Assembly (NCBI GenBank): GCA_015657535.1
Contig: JADHZB010000784.1
Coordinates: forward strand, 1-58,193
Direction of reading: 5' to 3'
DNA length: 58,193 bases
DNA from: Nephromyces sp. MM_2019
Lineage: Eukaryota; Apicomplexa; Aconoidasida; Nephromycida
The translations under genes were made by a program, and so were the position numbers. Shown here piece after piece: positions 35,983 to 49,143 of the stretch. The first letter of the stretch is position 1. Every line of letters starts with the position of its first letter. The notes below the pieces were generated by a model that was not told where the DNA came from, made no database searches, and saw only the letters and a program-made list of their open reading frames with translations.

Positions 35983-38900
35983 TTACTGGGAAGGCAACAA
36001 ACCCAAATTAATAGCAAAATTAAAAATAATCTTTTTTGTCAACACAACAAGACTTGAAGTTGTAGATGCGCTCGACGCGCAATCTGTTGAAATGCGAGGA
36101 GAAAGCTGAAATACATCGCCGTTCCACTTTGTCAATATAGTCTTATGCGTAGAAGTGCCAACGCCACCACGTTTTGCTTCGTTATTGTGAGATTCTATGA
36201 AGTCAACAGACCGAAACTTTCGAAGATTTCTATGCTCACAAATAATTTCGGGGAGTGGTGAGATTGCTACAGGCTGAGCAGTCACCCTATCAGATCTCTT
36301 AGAGAGTACTGACGCGAAATTAAACGGAGGAAGACTAGAGATTTTGAAATCAGAGGGGCGTACTTCCCAGTAGGTCTTCTGTGAATCCAGGTCTTACAAA
36401 AAAAAAAGAAAAAATCGAGAGGATAGCAATCAATTAGGCGTATATCAACGTTTAACACATGCTGACACTCCTTCAATGAAAGGTACAAGAACTTATAAAC
36501 GGTAGAAAAAAATATAAATGGCAATGAATATATATTAGGCAAGGAATTGGGGCAAAATATACACACATAGAACAGTATCTGCGTCTAATGGGTGAAAGCA
36601 AAACATCAGCTCAGTATGTTTATAAGAACAAGAGAAAGCCAGAAGTTTCTTTCCCCCCAAAAAAAAGGAATATGGGCCGGCATGTATCATAGACTTATCC
36701 CAATGAGTATAAACAAGGAATGGTGAACACACTGGCTTAAAAATCGAAATATACACCACATCACACTCATTTGCACCTTTCCAAGTGAAAATGCTCCCTG
36801 AACCATAAATTTTATAGGCGGTTTCTAAGCTAGTCAAAAGCTCTTGGGTTATGATTTCGTCTAACTCTGACAATATAATGCCTTCAACTAAGAAATCTCC
36901 ACAATTCTTAAACGGCGATCCCTTTAAGAACTGTAAAGCTTCTTCAAAGTTCATCTTTAGGAAATTTTCTGAAATTTTAGGCAGAAATCCGTGCACAGCA
37001 ATGAATAAACAGTAGATGCAGAAGAACAAAAATTGGCAAGCAAACAGCCGAAAAAAGATCCAAGCAATTCCACAACACCTCTTAGTGAAGGGAACACAGT
37101 GCTTATAGCTAATCTACCATTAAAAAAAACATAAAAGATACGAAAAAACCTTCAAATCGCAAAACTTTGTGGGAAAAATTCAAAAATTCACTGGAATGCA
37201 CATAAAACTACTCAGAAACATATAGGAATGCCTCCTTTTGGGCGATAAAATGCAAGCTTCAAGCAGTATGCGTGCTAACATACCCCAATAAACCTTTAAA
37301 TGTAAGAATATGCTGATACACGTACAAATCTCAAAAGAAACTACTAACCTTCATTGTATCTAAACAAGGCCAGCACAGCTTTGAAAATGAAGGGATCTCT
37401 ATCAAATAAGAATTGATCCTTTAAAAGAGACAAAAGCAATTTTTAAATATAAAAGCACCTCAATGAACACAAAAAAAACCTCTATCAGAGCGAGTGAAGG
37501 GGAACAAACAGATAAAAAGAGCGACCCCGTTGAGCAAAACGAAATATATATGTGTGTGTGTAATTCTTTCTTTAGAATGTATAAAATCTATGTATATGCC
37601 CTGAAATACGTTTAAATCAGGATGTTCTAAGGAATTTATTGGCCTTAAAAGCTGTCCAACACTACGAATAGTCTTAAAAGCTACTCTAGCAGCTTTTAAT
37701 AGCGTAGCTTCCTCATAGTAACAGACTGTGCTATCATACGCAAAAAAAAACACACTTACCCAGGATAGAAGCACAGCATCAATCGGCATATCGCCAGCTA
37801 GGATAGTAAGAAACCAATTAATGCAATAATACTCAGTCTTCAAATTCAATTTAGTCTGCAAACAAACAACAGAGTAAGGAAAAAACCAAAAAATGTACAT
37901 CTCAAAAAAATATTTTTGTCTTCTCTTTTTCTGCAGAAAATCCATATTTTTCACTTTTTAACGTAAAACAAAGTAGTATCAGGAAGATTTCACCTTTGAA
38001 AATCAGACTTCTCGTGTAACATAAGAAAAATTGATAAATATTGTTAAAATCCACAAAAAAAAAACAAATTATGCACAAACACGCTTGCACACGCATGTTC
38101 GAATGTAGCCTAGGTATATGCAAAGATAGGATGCACACACACATAAAAAAACAGGCTTATTCGTACGCAGGCAAACGTTCATACAAGAAAATACGTATAA
38201 ACATACACCAGCAAGAGCATAGATTCACAGCCATCCCCAGTTTTATAAGCAAAACAAACCAAAGCGTGCAAACACGTATCAAGCAGACTCTATAATCTAT
38301 ATACCAAAAGCAGGAGAAAACTGCTGCATAAACAGCAGTGTATGCTGGTGGTTTTTGCAATATAAAAAACCTCAGAAAAGTAGGAAAATGTCAACAAAAG
38401 ACAAGACATAAAGCGATTGCTACAAAAGCAGCTGGAGATCTTCAAACAGAGTTTATAGTCCTTTATCAGTGCAGAGTTTTAATGTCAAAAATACAAGCTT
38501 TGTAGGATTTAGCTTTGGTATTAAAATAGCCCAAAAAAGTTACCACGATAAGCTTCTTTTAAGAATGAAGCTTCTGCCTTTAAGAAATAAACAAAATACC
38601 ACTTTTGAGCGAATAATGGGTAGGCACACACCAATATATTCATCATCTTTTAAGCTAAGATTATGTAGGCAGCCTCTCTTGTGCTTTTGAAAACTCTGTT
38701 TGGCAAGCATTTATATAAAAAAGCAACAGAAAGAAGACAGATTCGCCTTTTATTGGCTTGAGACCAGATCTTCACTGTGTTTTTTTCCTCTTCATGTAAT
38801 TCGCCTTTTTTCTTTTAATCAAAAAACCTTCAAGAATAGCACCCATACATGCTAAAACTCGTAGCTTTGCATTCACAAAATATAGCTTTTCAAGGAGGCG

Positions 38901-41900
38901 TTTTCTGTAACTTTATAGGCAATTAATCGACCTGCTAGAATGCTACACCCGAAACTTAAAGGCAACCTCCTAATTCTTCTTTGATCATCTCGGATTATCC
39001 GGTTTTTTGACTTTTTTCTGCCTCTTCTTCAGTTTATCATTTTTTCACCAATGGCACTCACACAGACAAATTATTCATAAATATTAATGAGAATTTCAAA
39101 GAGAAGATCTCAAAGACAATGCTTTGAAGAGGAGAATATTCAGAGGATTTCCCACTAAGATTCGCCTTTTTATCCTCAAAAACCCAAAGATAAACAGCAA
39201 AAAGTATACTTACCAGATGTCGGTAAGTCTGGGGTAATAAGGCGTGAAGAAGTCGTTCCAGTTGAAAGATTGACACCTTTACAAGACAATAGGGGCAGTC
39301 ATTAAAGAGGATACTATATCTTCACGTCATAATCAAGTGCGTAAACACAGGTTTTTTCAAAATAGTAAAAATATTCGCATAGGAATGCTTGAATGACAAG
39401 AAAATAGGCATAAAAATAAAAATATTAAACGTTACAAGTAGGTAAAGCAGAGCGAATATACCTTTAACCTAAAAAATCATGTGATGCCCCCTAAAGCATG
39501 TGATAACGCGTTGGTTAAGATATGGACTATATTTAATACGCTTAATAGGGCAACCACTAGCAGGAAATCCCAAGCAGAGAGGGGGAAAACTACGGAATAC
39601 ACACAACAAAATTAGTAAATAACTAAAACTCAGCAAAAAAAAAGGTAAATGTAGTGTGTGACTGCAAAATGGAGGCTAAATACAGTGTGTTTGACTATAA
39701 AAAAAGGTGAATGCAGTGCGTGTGACTGCAAAATACACGCAAACGACAGTGTGAGACTCGCTCAGAAATATTTTCAGAGTTACCTTAAGTTTGGGGAAGC
39801 CTTTGGTGTAAAACGCCTTAATATCACATTTATCGAACATAGATAGCATACATCTATAGGCAGTCTGAAGATTTCAGAAGAAGATGATGCAATTTTAGTG
39901 GACAAAACGCACACAAAAATCGGCAAAAAATTGCACCAAAGCACGCATAAACCAAGCATACTTCACTAAGGGCAAGCGCCTGGCGTATCTCTAAAGAAAG
40001 ATACGCCAAAGCCAATTTAATGCAAGAAAACTGAGAAATTAGTACATATATTTACAACTGCATGCTTCCTCACCTGTGAAGAAGCAAAACTCGGAGTAGT
40101 AAAAAAACTGCATATTAGGGCAGAAATAAAATCTTCATTACTCAATTAACCGAAAAATCATAAAAAATGCAGATTTGTGTGTGTGCAACAATGAGAATAT
40201 CCACGTCTTACTCTGCAAAAATGCGACATACATTCAAACCTTTAGACGTTCAATAATACAACTTGCAAGTACTAAAGTAATAGTATGGAGAATTCCATAT
40301 TTTAACGAGTGGAAAAAAAAGCTTTTTCACTTTCTCAACAGCTCCATCATTATTTTCAAAACCCACTTTCGCACACAGCAGTGGCTCAGGAACATCATAT
40401 ACCCTAAGCAAAAACTCGCACCGCATTAACTTCTACAAAGTCTCTCTACAAGTAACATACACAGTCGAGTGTACTTACACACTAACAAAATCATCAAATA
40501 TATGCAGCAAGACTCCAGCAACGAAATTCATCCCTTGGCAATATCCAACATCCGTTACTCTATTCGCCACTGCTCGTAATACTTTCAATAACTTCTTCTG
40601 CCTGTAAAAAAGTTGAAAAATCGCACTTTTCGCCCACTTTTTGGGCAAGAAATCAAAGAAAAGTAGTAGGAATCACACGAGGGTGAAATCGGAGAACAGA
40701 ACACTAAAACTGAAAAAAAACCCACCACAAATAGAAGGTATGGCATAAGAATGAAGGCGTGTAAGTATTCACAAAACATTTTGGGGGGGAATTTGCCTTT
40801 TTCAGAGAGGAATAATCATATGGCTATCACTAGTGAAATCTTAAAGTGGATGTGTGCAAAAAAAAGGCTTTCTTCAAGGCAAAGAGTAGGATCTTACGCT
40901 TCTTAAGCATTCCATATTTTAAACTTGAGAAAAGCAGAAAGTCCTGCAGCTTGAAGATAATACTAACAACAATAAATTTAGCAGCAAATTTATATACAGA
41001 GCTACCTCAATCAAAGCTTAAAGTACTGTTATTGATTAAAGATTCAAATTTACTGAATACAGTACTACTAAGCAACCTCTGATTCCTCTTGCAAGCAGGT
41101 AAACTCCGTATATCTTCAGAGGGGCAAAAAAATTTTAATCAAAAGTAATTTTTTCATTCTATACACGCAATCTCCAAGTAGCTCCTTATTTGCTCCTCCT
41201 CAAGTAACAGGATAGGCCTACCCTTTGGAATTCGGCCCTCTATAGTTTGAATCGCACGGAAAAGTACGGCCTAAATCACGAAGTATCGCTCCTTCATCGC
41301 ATGGGGCCATGGAAGACAGTGCCTATCTTCCAAGAAAACACAAAAATGCAAAATTAATAAGGCGTCACCTAAATACTCCTCAACAAAGCAAAGATTTGTA
41401 CACTGCGTTTAAACTTTTGATTAAGCGCAGTATACAAATCTTTGCTTAATACTATAAAAATGGTAAAATTATTGCTTATTTAGGCATTTAAGTTTCTAAA
41501 GGTTAGGAAAAAAAACCACTAAAAAATAGCAGGAAACAGTGGCTTTTTGATAATATAAATCTTTTATGCAAGAGATTTGGTCTTAAAAGTATAGATGGAG
41601 CGTTAACTCCCATTGAAAGACAGGCTACCAAGATACTGCCTGCTTCAATAAGCTGTATACTCGCGCAAAACGCAGGAATTAACGCTTGCAGTTTAAGTAG
41701 CGTGAAAAAGCTAATTCGGAGAACTCTTTTTTTTGAGGTCGAAAGTACTTTTAAGCTAGTGGGTTTAGGGCTTAGCGTTTAGGGCTGTTTAGGCCTGTTT
41801 AGGGTTTCTTAGCACTTGCAAGTCCTCCCTAGAGGCTATTATTAATAAAAGATAAAGTCCAAAGATTCTATCTCAGCGCACCTTATAACTTGCTTCTGAA

Positions 41901-43484
41901 GAATAGGTATTTTCTCCAAGAAGGATAAGCTTCCACAACCATTTCCGCTGTGAATTAGACACTGCATACTGAAAGCATTCCCGTAAGATATCGCTAGAGT
42001 GAAGACTTACATACCTGATTATCAAGAAGAAGTAACACAAGAAAGCCTCAAAACCAATTTTTCCTGCAAGCTTTGTGGCATAAGCGGATAGTCTTCAGTA
42101 CAATATAAACGGACCCTTAAATAAACACTAACATGAGATGAAATTCTAGCCAAGGATAGAAAAATTCCATGCAAAAAGAGGAAAAAGTAGTGACGCGCAA
42201 AAGCTTTGAGACCGATAAAATACTTCCACAGATTAAATAAAATGAGTAAAGTAAGAATTTAATGAGAAGAGACACCACAGAGTAAAAACCTCAAAGGCAG
42301 AAAAAAAGCTGCAGAGCCGCAGCACTCTTGGCGCTATAAAAATGAAATCATTAAAAGTTTGAGGTGCAAAAACAGAAAAATGAAGATTATGAAGGGATAA
42401 CGGGTTAAAGTAAAATCAGGCATAAAAACCAAAAAACTGAGGAATGAAACGAAAAGCACTTCAACAGCAGCTACCAACAGAAATAAGCCAAATATAATAA
42501 AAAGAAAAGTAAAGAAAATTACAAAAAATACGGCAAATGCTAAACTAAAAACACATGGAGCTACAAGAGACTCTTAAAATGGTATTACAGAAGTAACGAA
42601 ACATAAAAATCTGAAAGCAGCATAAAACTCCCAAAAAAAAGAAGTTGATTAATAAAATACACAAGGATTATATTTACATCAAACAATACAAATGAAGCAC
42701 GTAATATCAGCGATAAAACTCATTTATTAAACGGCAAATTGGGACAAAAAAGAGTAAATCACAAGTTCTTCGGCAGGTTTTGCTCTCCGCATCTTCAAGC
42801 AACATGTTACCACACCAAAGAATCTGAAGAGAGGGTTGTCAGTTTTTCATTAATCTGAAATTTTTGGGTATATTTTAAACTTTAAAAGCTCACCAGGCCT
42901 TGCATACAATGATACAAGTAGAAATTGCTTTTCTATCCAAGAAACGATGAATTTTAGAAACCTTAAAGACTTCAGACATCGGACTGCACCAATACAAAGC
43001 AAGAGCAGAGATATTTTATCAGAAAAAAAACCCGCTTTTGGAGTATTCACGCGACGGAAAGCTAAAAACCAACGAATAAGGAGTAAAACATGCGCGAATA
43101 ACTCGCCTAAGTCTTTAAGAATAATGCACAATAAGCAAAATAAAGTTTGCTAAAGAGATTACATCAGCTGAATAGACACACACACAAAGCTGAGGTGCTT
43201 TAAAGCATCAAGGTCAAGGCATACACACAAATATTAGGATGAGCAGATAAGCTAGAGCAGGCATGTCTAGCAACCCAAGCATAGCTAGTAGCCCAAACTC
43301 GTACGTAATGCCAAGAAAAAAAATTGGGTGCACATTCTCTCCCTATGAGTACATACTCGGCCACACGAGGCACATAAATAAACTTCATAAGCAACAAAAT
43401 AAAAAAAAAATAGCAATTACAGAAATAAGACAAACCTTGCGGAGGCAGTCGATAGCCATAACTTAAGAATTCCAGGAGCATCAT
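35983..43484 (-). CDS. TBC-domain Rab GTPase-activating protein, about ten exons
   Basis: TBC proteins switch off Rab GTPases using an Arg finger and a Gln finger. My exons are 43484-43436 (tentative start), 42983-42894, 42063-41882, 41322-41222, 40601-40479, 39853-39784, 39276-39214, 37855-37666, 36968-36777 and 36392-35983; every junction is phase-compatible, giving 489 residues. Visible motifs: LRECFQ...RKWLWKLILLG (motif A region), ILRDLGRTFP with the IxxDxxR Arg finger (I120, D123, R126), VGYCQGMNFVAGVLL with the YxQ Gln finger (Y161-Q163), then FYTKGFPKLK, LLHALLPQTYRHL, INWFLTILAGDMPIDAVLLSW and NFLKMNFEEALQFLKG. Both fingers are present, so GAP activity is expected. The C-terminal 140 residues are unlike anything I know. 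Uncertain points: the first exon, and the segment after LLSW, where reading through adds VSVFFFAYD. Confidence 0.9.
39635..39755. repeat. Short imperfect direct repeats in a TBC intron
   Basis: A unit like GGTRAATGYAGTG followed by TGTGACTGCAAAAT occurs at 39644 and 39705. A decayed copy lies between them and a partial one follows. It sits in the intron between the 39853-39784 and 39276-39214 exons and carries no ORF of interest. Confidence 0.6.
41387..41446. repeat. 21-bp inverted repeat, one mismatch, 18-nt spacer
   Basis: AGCAAAGATTTGTACACTGCG at 41387-41407 is the reverse complement of 41426-41446 apart from one position. The transcript of this TBC intron would form a strong hairpin. It lies 65 nt upstream (sense direction) of the splice acceptor's exon end region at 41322. 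No target-site duplication is obvious. Confidence 0.85.
41763..41804. repeat. Telomere-like TTTAGGG units
   Basis: TTTAGGG occurs at 41764, 41778 and 41798, with TTTAGGC at 41788. TTTAGGG is the telomere unit of plants and several alveolates. The units are spaced 14, 10 and 10 bp, not in perfect tandem, and lie inside an intron of the TBC gene. Confidence 0.6.
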
Positions 43485-46400
43485 CTTCGGAAGACGGAAG
43501 AGAGCATTTTGAAACGGTTTGAAGCTCTTCCATTAGCTTCAATATAAACGATTCAGTATTTCACGTTTTTTAGCACTTCCTTAAAATTCATGAAAATGCA
43601 GATTGTGGGAATCACACTCAGTTTTGTATTGAGTATTGGCAAACTCTGCATCATGCCCATCTGTATCAAGTGAAGGAAAATTCAATTAACAAACGTTAGC
43701 CAATAATATCCCCGAAACTCTAAGTATACCACGGGGATAAGAGGCCAGTACAGGGCAATAATGATGGAGAAATGTGAACTGCTCTTTATCGATGAAGCGT
43801 ATGAGGCAGGTATAACTACACAAGCTGTGGACAAGAAGCTAAGAAAACTAGAAAACACAATCAAAGCAGGTGATTTTGTAGCTAAAAGTCTGCCCTATAT
43901 TTTGACATTTTTTGCTTGATATCGCATATCCAAGTGGACAAAGACATAAATTTAGCGTTCACTTTTTGGTGAATTTAGAAAAAGGCGATAACAATATGGA
44001 AACTGCCATCACCAAGTGAAAAGGGGAAATCATATTTATAGGAGGGTGAAGTATTCGGCATCTCCAAGACAAAAAATATCATGGTTCACAGTGATGTAAG
44101 CGAGTCCTTGAAGACATAGAACTACACGCTGCAATAGAAAAGGTATGATGATACAGTTCAATTTGAAAAGATGTCTTTGCAAGCTAATTAACGAAAGAAA
44201 AAACTGACAGATATCAACCATTAGAAGCATGAAGTGACGCAGCTACTGAGGTGCTTTAGAAGCTCACACACGCAATCAAGCACCACAGTGAAATTGGAGC
44301 AATTTCGCTAAACTGTAAGCAGCGTACTATGACCTGGACAAGTGTCTCTCATCATTTTGTTCCCAGCAACACTTTCCAAAGAAAATCGGAATAAATCTGT
44401 CGGTGGTATTAAAGAACGGCGATGAAGGCTGTATAATGGAAAAACAGGGGGAATCAGAAAATTAGCAGACTCTATGCGGGAAATTGATCGAAAACAATCG
44501 GGAGTGGCACAAGGCAGTAGCTGAGCAGGGAGAGAACTGGCATGGGTCGCCGCGAAGCGCAGAGACTAGGGGAATAAACAGGAAGGAAAAGGAAGAAACA
44601 TGCTCTAATGGCATTGCTTGTGGCGTAACCATCTAAGAACCAAACTGTGCCGTGGTAATGCAGGAGAGGCCAGAAGAGATGGGACCCCGAAAAAAGGGAG
44701 AAACAGTTTGGGAATGAACCATAGAGGGTTCCACGAATTAAGATATGCACAGATTTATTCCCTTATCACATAAAAACAAGGCTAAACATCACAGGTACTT
44801 GAAACATTCATTTCTCGTTGAATGGAGGTTCCGAAAAGCCAAGGATGGCCATGGAAATTCAGGAAGAATTGCAAGAGCATTCAAATTTAGACACAAGGAA
44901 CCTTGGTGTTTATAACTGGGTATCCTTAATGCAAATATATATATAAACGAAAATGTGGGGTATGAAACTGGAAACGGTATTGCTGATTAAATGTACGAGT
45001 AAGAATATCCAAGAATCTTAAGCTTTTTCCGGAAGGTGAAGCTAATTTTTGCCCCTGTCTTTCATGCTGTACAGCAAGACGAATTATTTCGTAAAAACGT
45101 CACAGCAAGCGTTAGTAAGGCCTCCAGATTAATAGATACTGCGCGAATACGTGCAAAATCTAAAGTAAACGTAGGTACTAAAGAAAAATATATTAATGTG
45201 ATACCTATTGATTCGGTACCAACATGAAGAATATCAAATAATTTGCCTGCACTGCCACTATGTCCATGATAAAAAGGAGAAACGGGAAAATGCCCGTATG
45301 AGCCCCTTTTGCCAATAGAATAGCCCTTCCAAAGCGATTATGCTATTTGTGTTCTCAGATGCTCAGAAGAATATATCTAAAGGAAAACAGGCGTATTATA
45401 CTACATTATTATATTACATCCATCTAAATTTAAATGCAAGTTCTAGGTATTTATCGGCAATTTATTTGAAGTCAAACGAAACAGTGACAGTGGAGAGAGT
45501 ACAATTGGGAAGCGAAAGGCTAGGGATGATATGATATTGCTCGAATAAGGTATGGAATCCATGTCATTTAGAAGCAAGAAGATAACTCAGCTTCTCAGCA
45601 AGTGCCAAATAATACAAATTTAGATTTAAAGCTTTGCTAAATCAGGTGCTTCTTGCTGGGGGAGCTCCATAGCGAAGCAATTGCATAAAGGATTTTTTAA
45701 CTTTAAAACTAGGTTTAATTCTATATTTTTTATACTTGCAATTGTTTTTTTAAAATATTTTTCGGCATCAAATGTGTATCAGTGACCTTGTATAGTGGAG
45801 TTACCTAGATTGACCAGCTTCCGAAGCGTGAAAAATATGTTTTCATACAATAGTGGACTGTAAGAATTTTTAGCTTTATGGTCCTTCTGTCAAAATGCGA
45901 CGTGAAATGCTTTTTTTTTGTTTGCCGAGAGCTACTGCACTGTTGAGCTACCCTTTGGTAGTATTGACCAATATTTACTTGCAAACTTGAAACTTGCGCT
46001 TTCGTTTCTTAAATGATTGAAAATTTCTACTTGGCCTTCATCCCCGGGTTCCGCGTAAGCGCAAGAGCGCGTAAAAATAGACAACTATAAAGCAAGAGAA
46101 GTAAGAGTACTATGAAGCAGCCCATCACGCCAAGTATAGAGAGTTTCGGCATCTGGTGTCTTGCTTTACCAGTAACTTTGCAGCGTTAAAACCCAAGTAA
46201 CACCACTAACACATTTAGAAGCATCCATGTAAAATGTATATACTCGATATCGCGATGACAGATAAGCTGGTTGGCGGTCTAGCGGAGCAATCTTTATGTC
46301 CTTACCTGAAGGCTCTCGCTGATTATTGTGGAGCAATAGAAGTTTAGCAGGGAATGGAGAAAGTGGTCAAACGAACGCACGGGAGTGTAACCAAATGCTG

Positions 46401-48590
46401 TATAAGTAAAATTATGCCTGACACTAGCAGGTCTGAGAAGCTAAAGTGCGCTAGTACCACAAATAATAACGCGTTTGCCTCATCCGCGTCGATTCTAATG
46501 GAACCTAACGCTACAGATGACTACGGAAGAGGAAGCACATGACTGCTTGATTCTCTTCCGTTGTGCACTACCGGCATTTTTCTCCCTTTCTAGTATCATT
46601 CCGTCCTTTGTGCAGGATACTCCACGGTTACCTCTTATTTAGAAAAAATGTTTTCCCCCTGGTACCGCGCTGCCAGCCATATGCAATGAAGCCGATTTTG
46701 TTTTTCAATACCTGCCGTGTACTGCTGGTACCACCTGAATGTCATCCTACCCAGTGCACGCCGCAGCGTAGTGTCCCACTGTAGCCGAACGGTTAATCAC
46801 TAAGGGATGATCAGGCAAATTTGCTACTTGAGAGTCTTACCCGCAGCTAGGAGAAAAAGAAGCGGTCCCACAAGGACCAAAGAGCGATAACCACCTAATG
46901 TTAGCATTCATCCGATCAACTCCGTAAGGCGCTTCTTCTTGGAGCATTCGATTAGCTCTGTAGCTACGTTCCTCTTCTAGGGGTGACTACTAAAGATTCC
47001 GCTCACAAAAGCCTACGATAATAAGCTCCTCAAAATCACAAGGGGTGGTAGGGGCCGCAGAAGCATAGATTTCAAGAATCCTGGGAAACTCAGACTGCAA
47101 GATGATGATTACTTCTGCTTGGTGAACGAAGTAGTCATCGCATCAGCACCACCGTGAAGGCTTAAGCGCTTTAGCATTTCATGCAGTCTATGGTCCAACG
47201 TGATGATACCACAATACACTGTAGCAATGCTCACTCTCTTATGGAAACTAAGTGCTCTTCAGGTATGCGTTGAGGCCTTAGTCCTGAGCAGGCATAAGAG
47301 CAACGGTAATGCATTCACCAAGCCCCTTTTTCCGCAGCTATTTCGAGTGCACATTTCACAGCGCAGGTTCAAGTAGCTCCTTGATTTTTCACGGCAATAG
47401 AAAAAGCGGCATCAATTCCTGCATAAGAAAGCAGCCTCTCATCGCAAGGTTGATCCCTGAGGAGCGATTATACGCTTCATGCTTATAAACAAGTATTCCA
47501 ATCCTTTTATGCGTAAACTTACAATGTATATTGCGGTCCGTCCAAGCTGGATAACTAAAAGCCTAAATCGAACAATGTTTGGTGAATATTCTTACATGGA
47601 TGCTAGTGGTATTCCTGTACCCCACCCGCGTGCATTACACCATGGAATATTTCTCTCCATGACATACCTGGAAAGCCATTTAGTTTTTCAGACGTTAGAC
47701 CCATGCATTCAATAGGCAGATAGTCACAGCAGTATTAGGAATAAATGGCCTACTTTTACCAAATCCAAGCGGTTGAAGCATGGAAAGAATTTTCATAGAA
47801 CTAAGATTCAAAGCCTTAAAACGAAAAGCACCAATACTGAGTCATTAGCTTTAAAACTCAGGAGTAAGACGACTTGCCACTGCATCAGCGCTACATGATA
47901 TTTAGCGGCAGTACTGTCACTGTACAATTTCAGACTACTCAAGAGCTCAAACTTCTCAAGTTACAACTCCCGCCATATATTGCTTAAGCGTAAACAGCAC
48001 TCCACATAATAAGATTATGATTGGGCTTTTTGCGCGCATAATCAGGAGGCGGAATTAAACTACCAATCCCGCACAACTTTAAAATCAACAATAGAACCAA
48101 AGTATTATGCAGAGCATGCCAGCTATAAGCAAGCTGCTTAGGGCCAACACATTCAGTGCTTCTATTGAGATTATTAACAACACACTCTACCCTTCGGGAT
48201 ACGCGAGCAAGTCAGCAATAAGCAGCACAGAAAGTCAAAGTCTCACAAGACGTTTAACATAAAAAGAAATTACAGCTAGCGAACGAAATCATAAAATTCT
48301 TACAGTTGCAAGTGCAGTCAGTATTTAAAAGGTTTCACGACACCTATGCAGCCACATTTGCAGTGATCAGACGGCAAAAACAGCAGGATGCAGTGAGCTA
48401 CCTTGTACTAAAAACTGGCACACAGTCCTTAATTCTGAACTTCAGTAGCTATATCAGACAAGCAAAGCTACCATAGCAATGTCAAACGCCAGATCATTCG
48501 AGCAGAAACAACTAAGAAGGGACCATATCGAACATTATTCAGCAAGAGAAAATGTACTTCATCCTTTAAATTGGAGTATTTAACTGGCTT
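43485..48590. other. 5-kb stretch without recognisable genes
   Basis: The left end should carry the TBC promoter or further 5' exons. Short ORFs at 44472-44750 (minus), 45036-45227, 46354-46542 and 47479-47715 (plus) have no motif. A minus-strand frame of about 45 codons at about 47.13-47.27 kb looks protein-like (SIATVYCGIITLDHRLHEM), but has no partner exon. Confidence 0.4.
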
Positions 48591-48599
48591 TTAACTACT

Positions 48600-48884
48600 T
48601 TAACTTAGTTTAGAGGTTATATCGAGTGACATCTCAAGCGAGCACGAGATATCCATTACTGCAGATAGATTGGCATTGCTGGGGGATAAGGCAGTGTACC
48701 ACCCGTGATCAGCAATAAGTGTCACTCCTAATGAAACTAGAAATAGACTGAAGATAGGCAAACCAAATACGAGACTCACATATTTAAATAATGTCAAAAG
48801 GAAGGGATAGGCAAAAGTATGCGTCATTGCAACACATGTGTGCGAGTAAATGCTTTTCGCTTCTATGCAGCCAAAAATGTACAT
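48600..48884 (-). CDS. Doubtful small membrane protein ORF
   Basis: From an ATG at 48884, 94 codons run to TAA, with two adjacent hydrophobic stretches (about FAYPFLLTLFKYVSLVFGL and FSLFLVSLGVTLIA). It lies directly downstream of the bL12 gene on the same strand, so it could also be 3' flanking sequence read by chance. No family recognised. Confidence 0.2.
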   Translation of the reverse strand: MYIFGCIEAKSIYSHTCVAMTHTFAYPFLLTLFKYVSLVFGLPIFSLFLVSLGVTLIADHGWYTALSPSNANLSAVMDISCSLEMSLDITSKLS

Positions 48885-49143
48885 ACGCGAACCCTTAAGC
48901 AAAAAATGAATGCCCCCAGGACTAAAAAAAAGAATCTAGACAGAAGTATTGAACTCATCTGTAAAGGCAAACATCTCCAGCAAGCTGCTTAAGGCATTAA
49001 TTTCTTGTGTGACGTTCATCTTGAGTAGGAAGACGTAAAAAAATATACTCTGAGCAGAAGCAGCTTTCGCTTCACATAATTTCTCTGCTGAGCTAGCATA
49101 GGTATCAACTCAATACCAGGTAAAAGCTGAGATAACACACACT

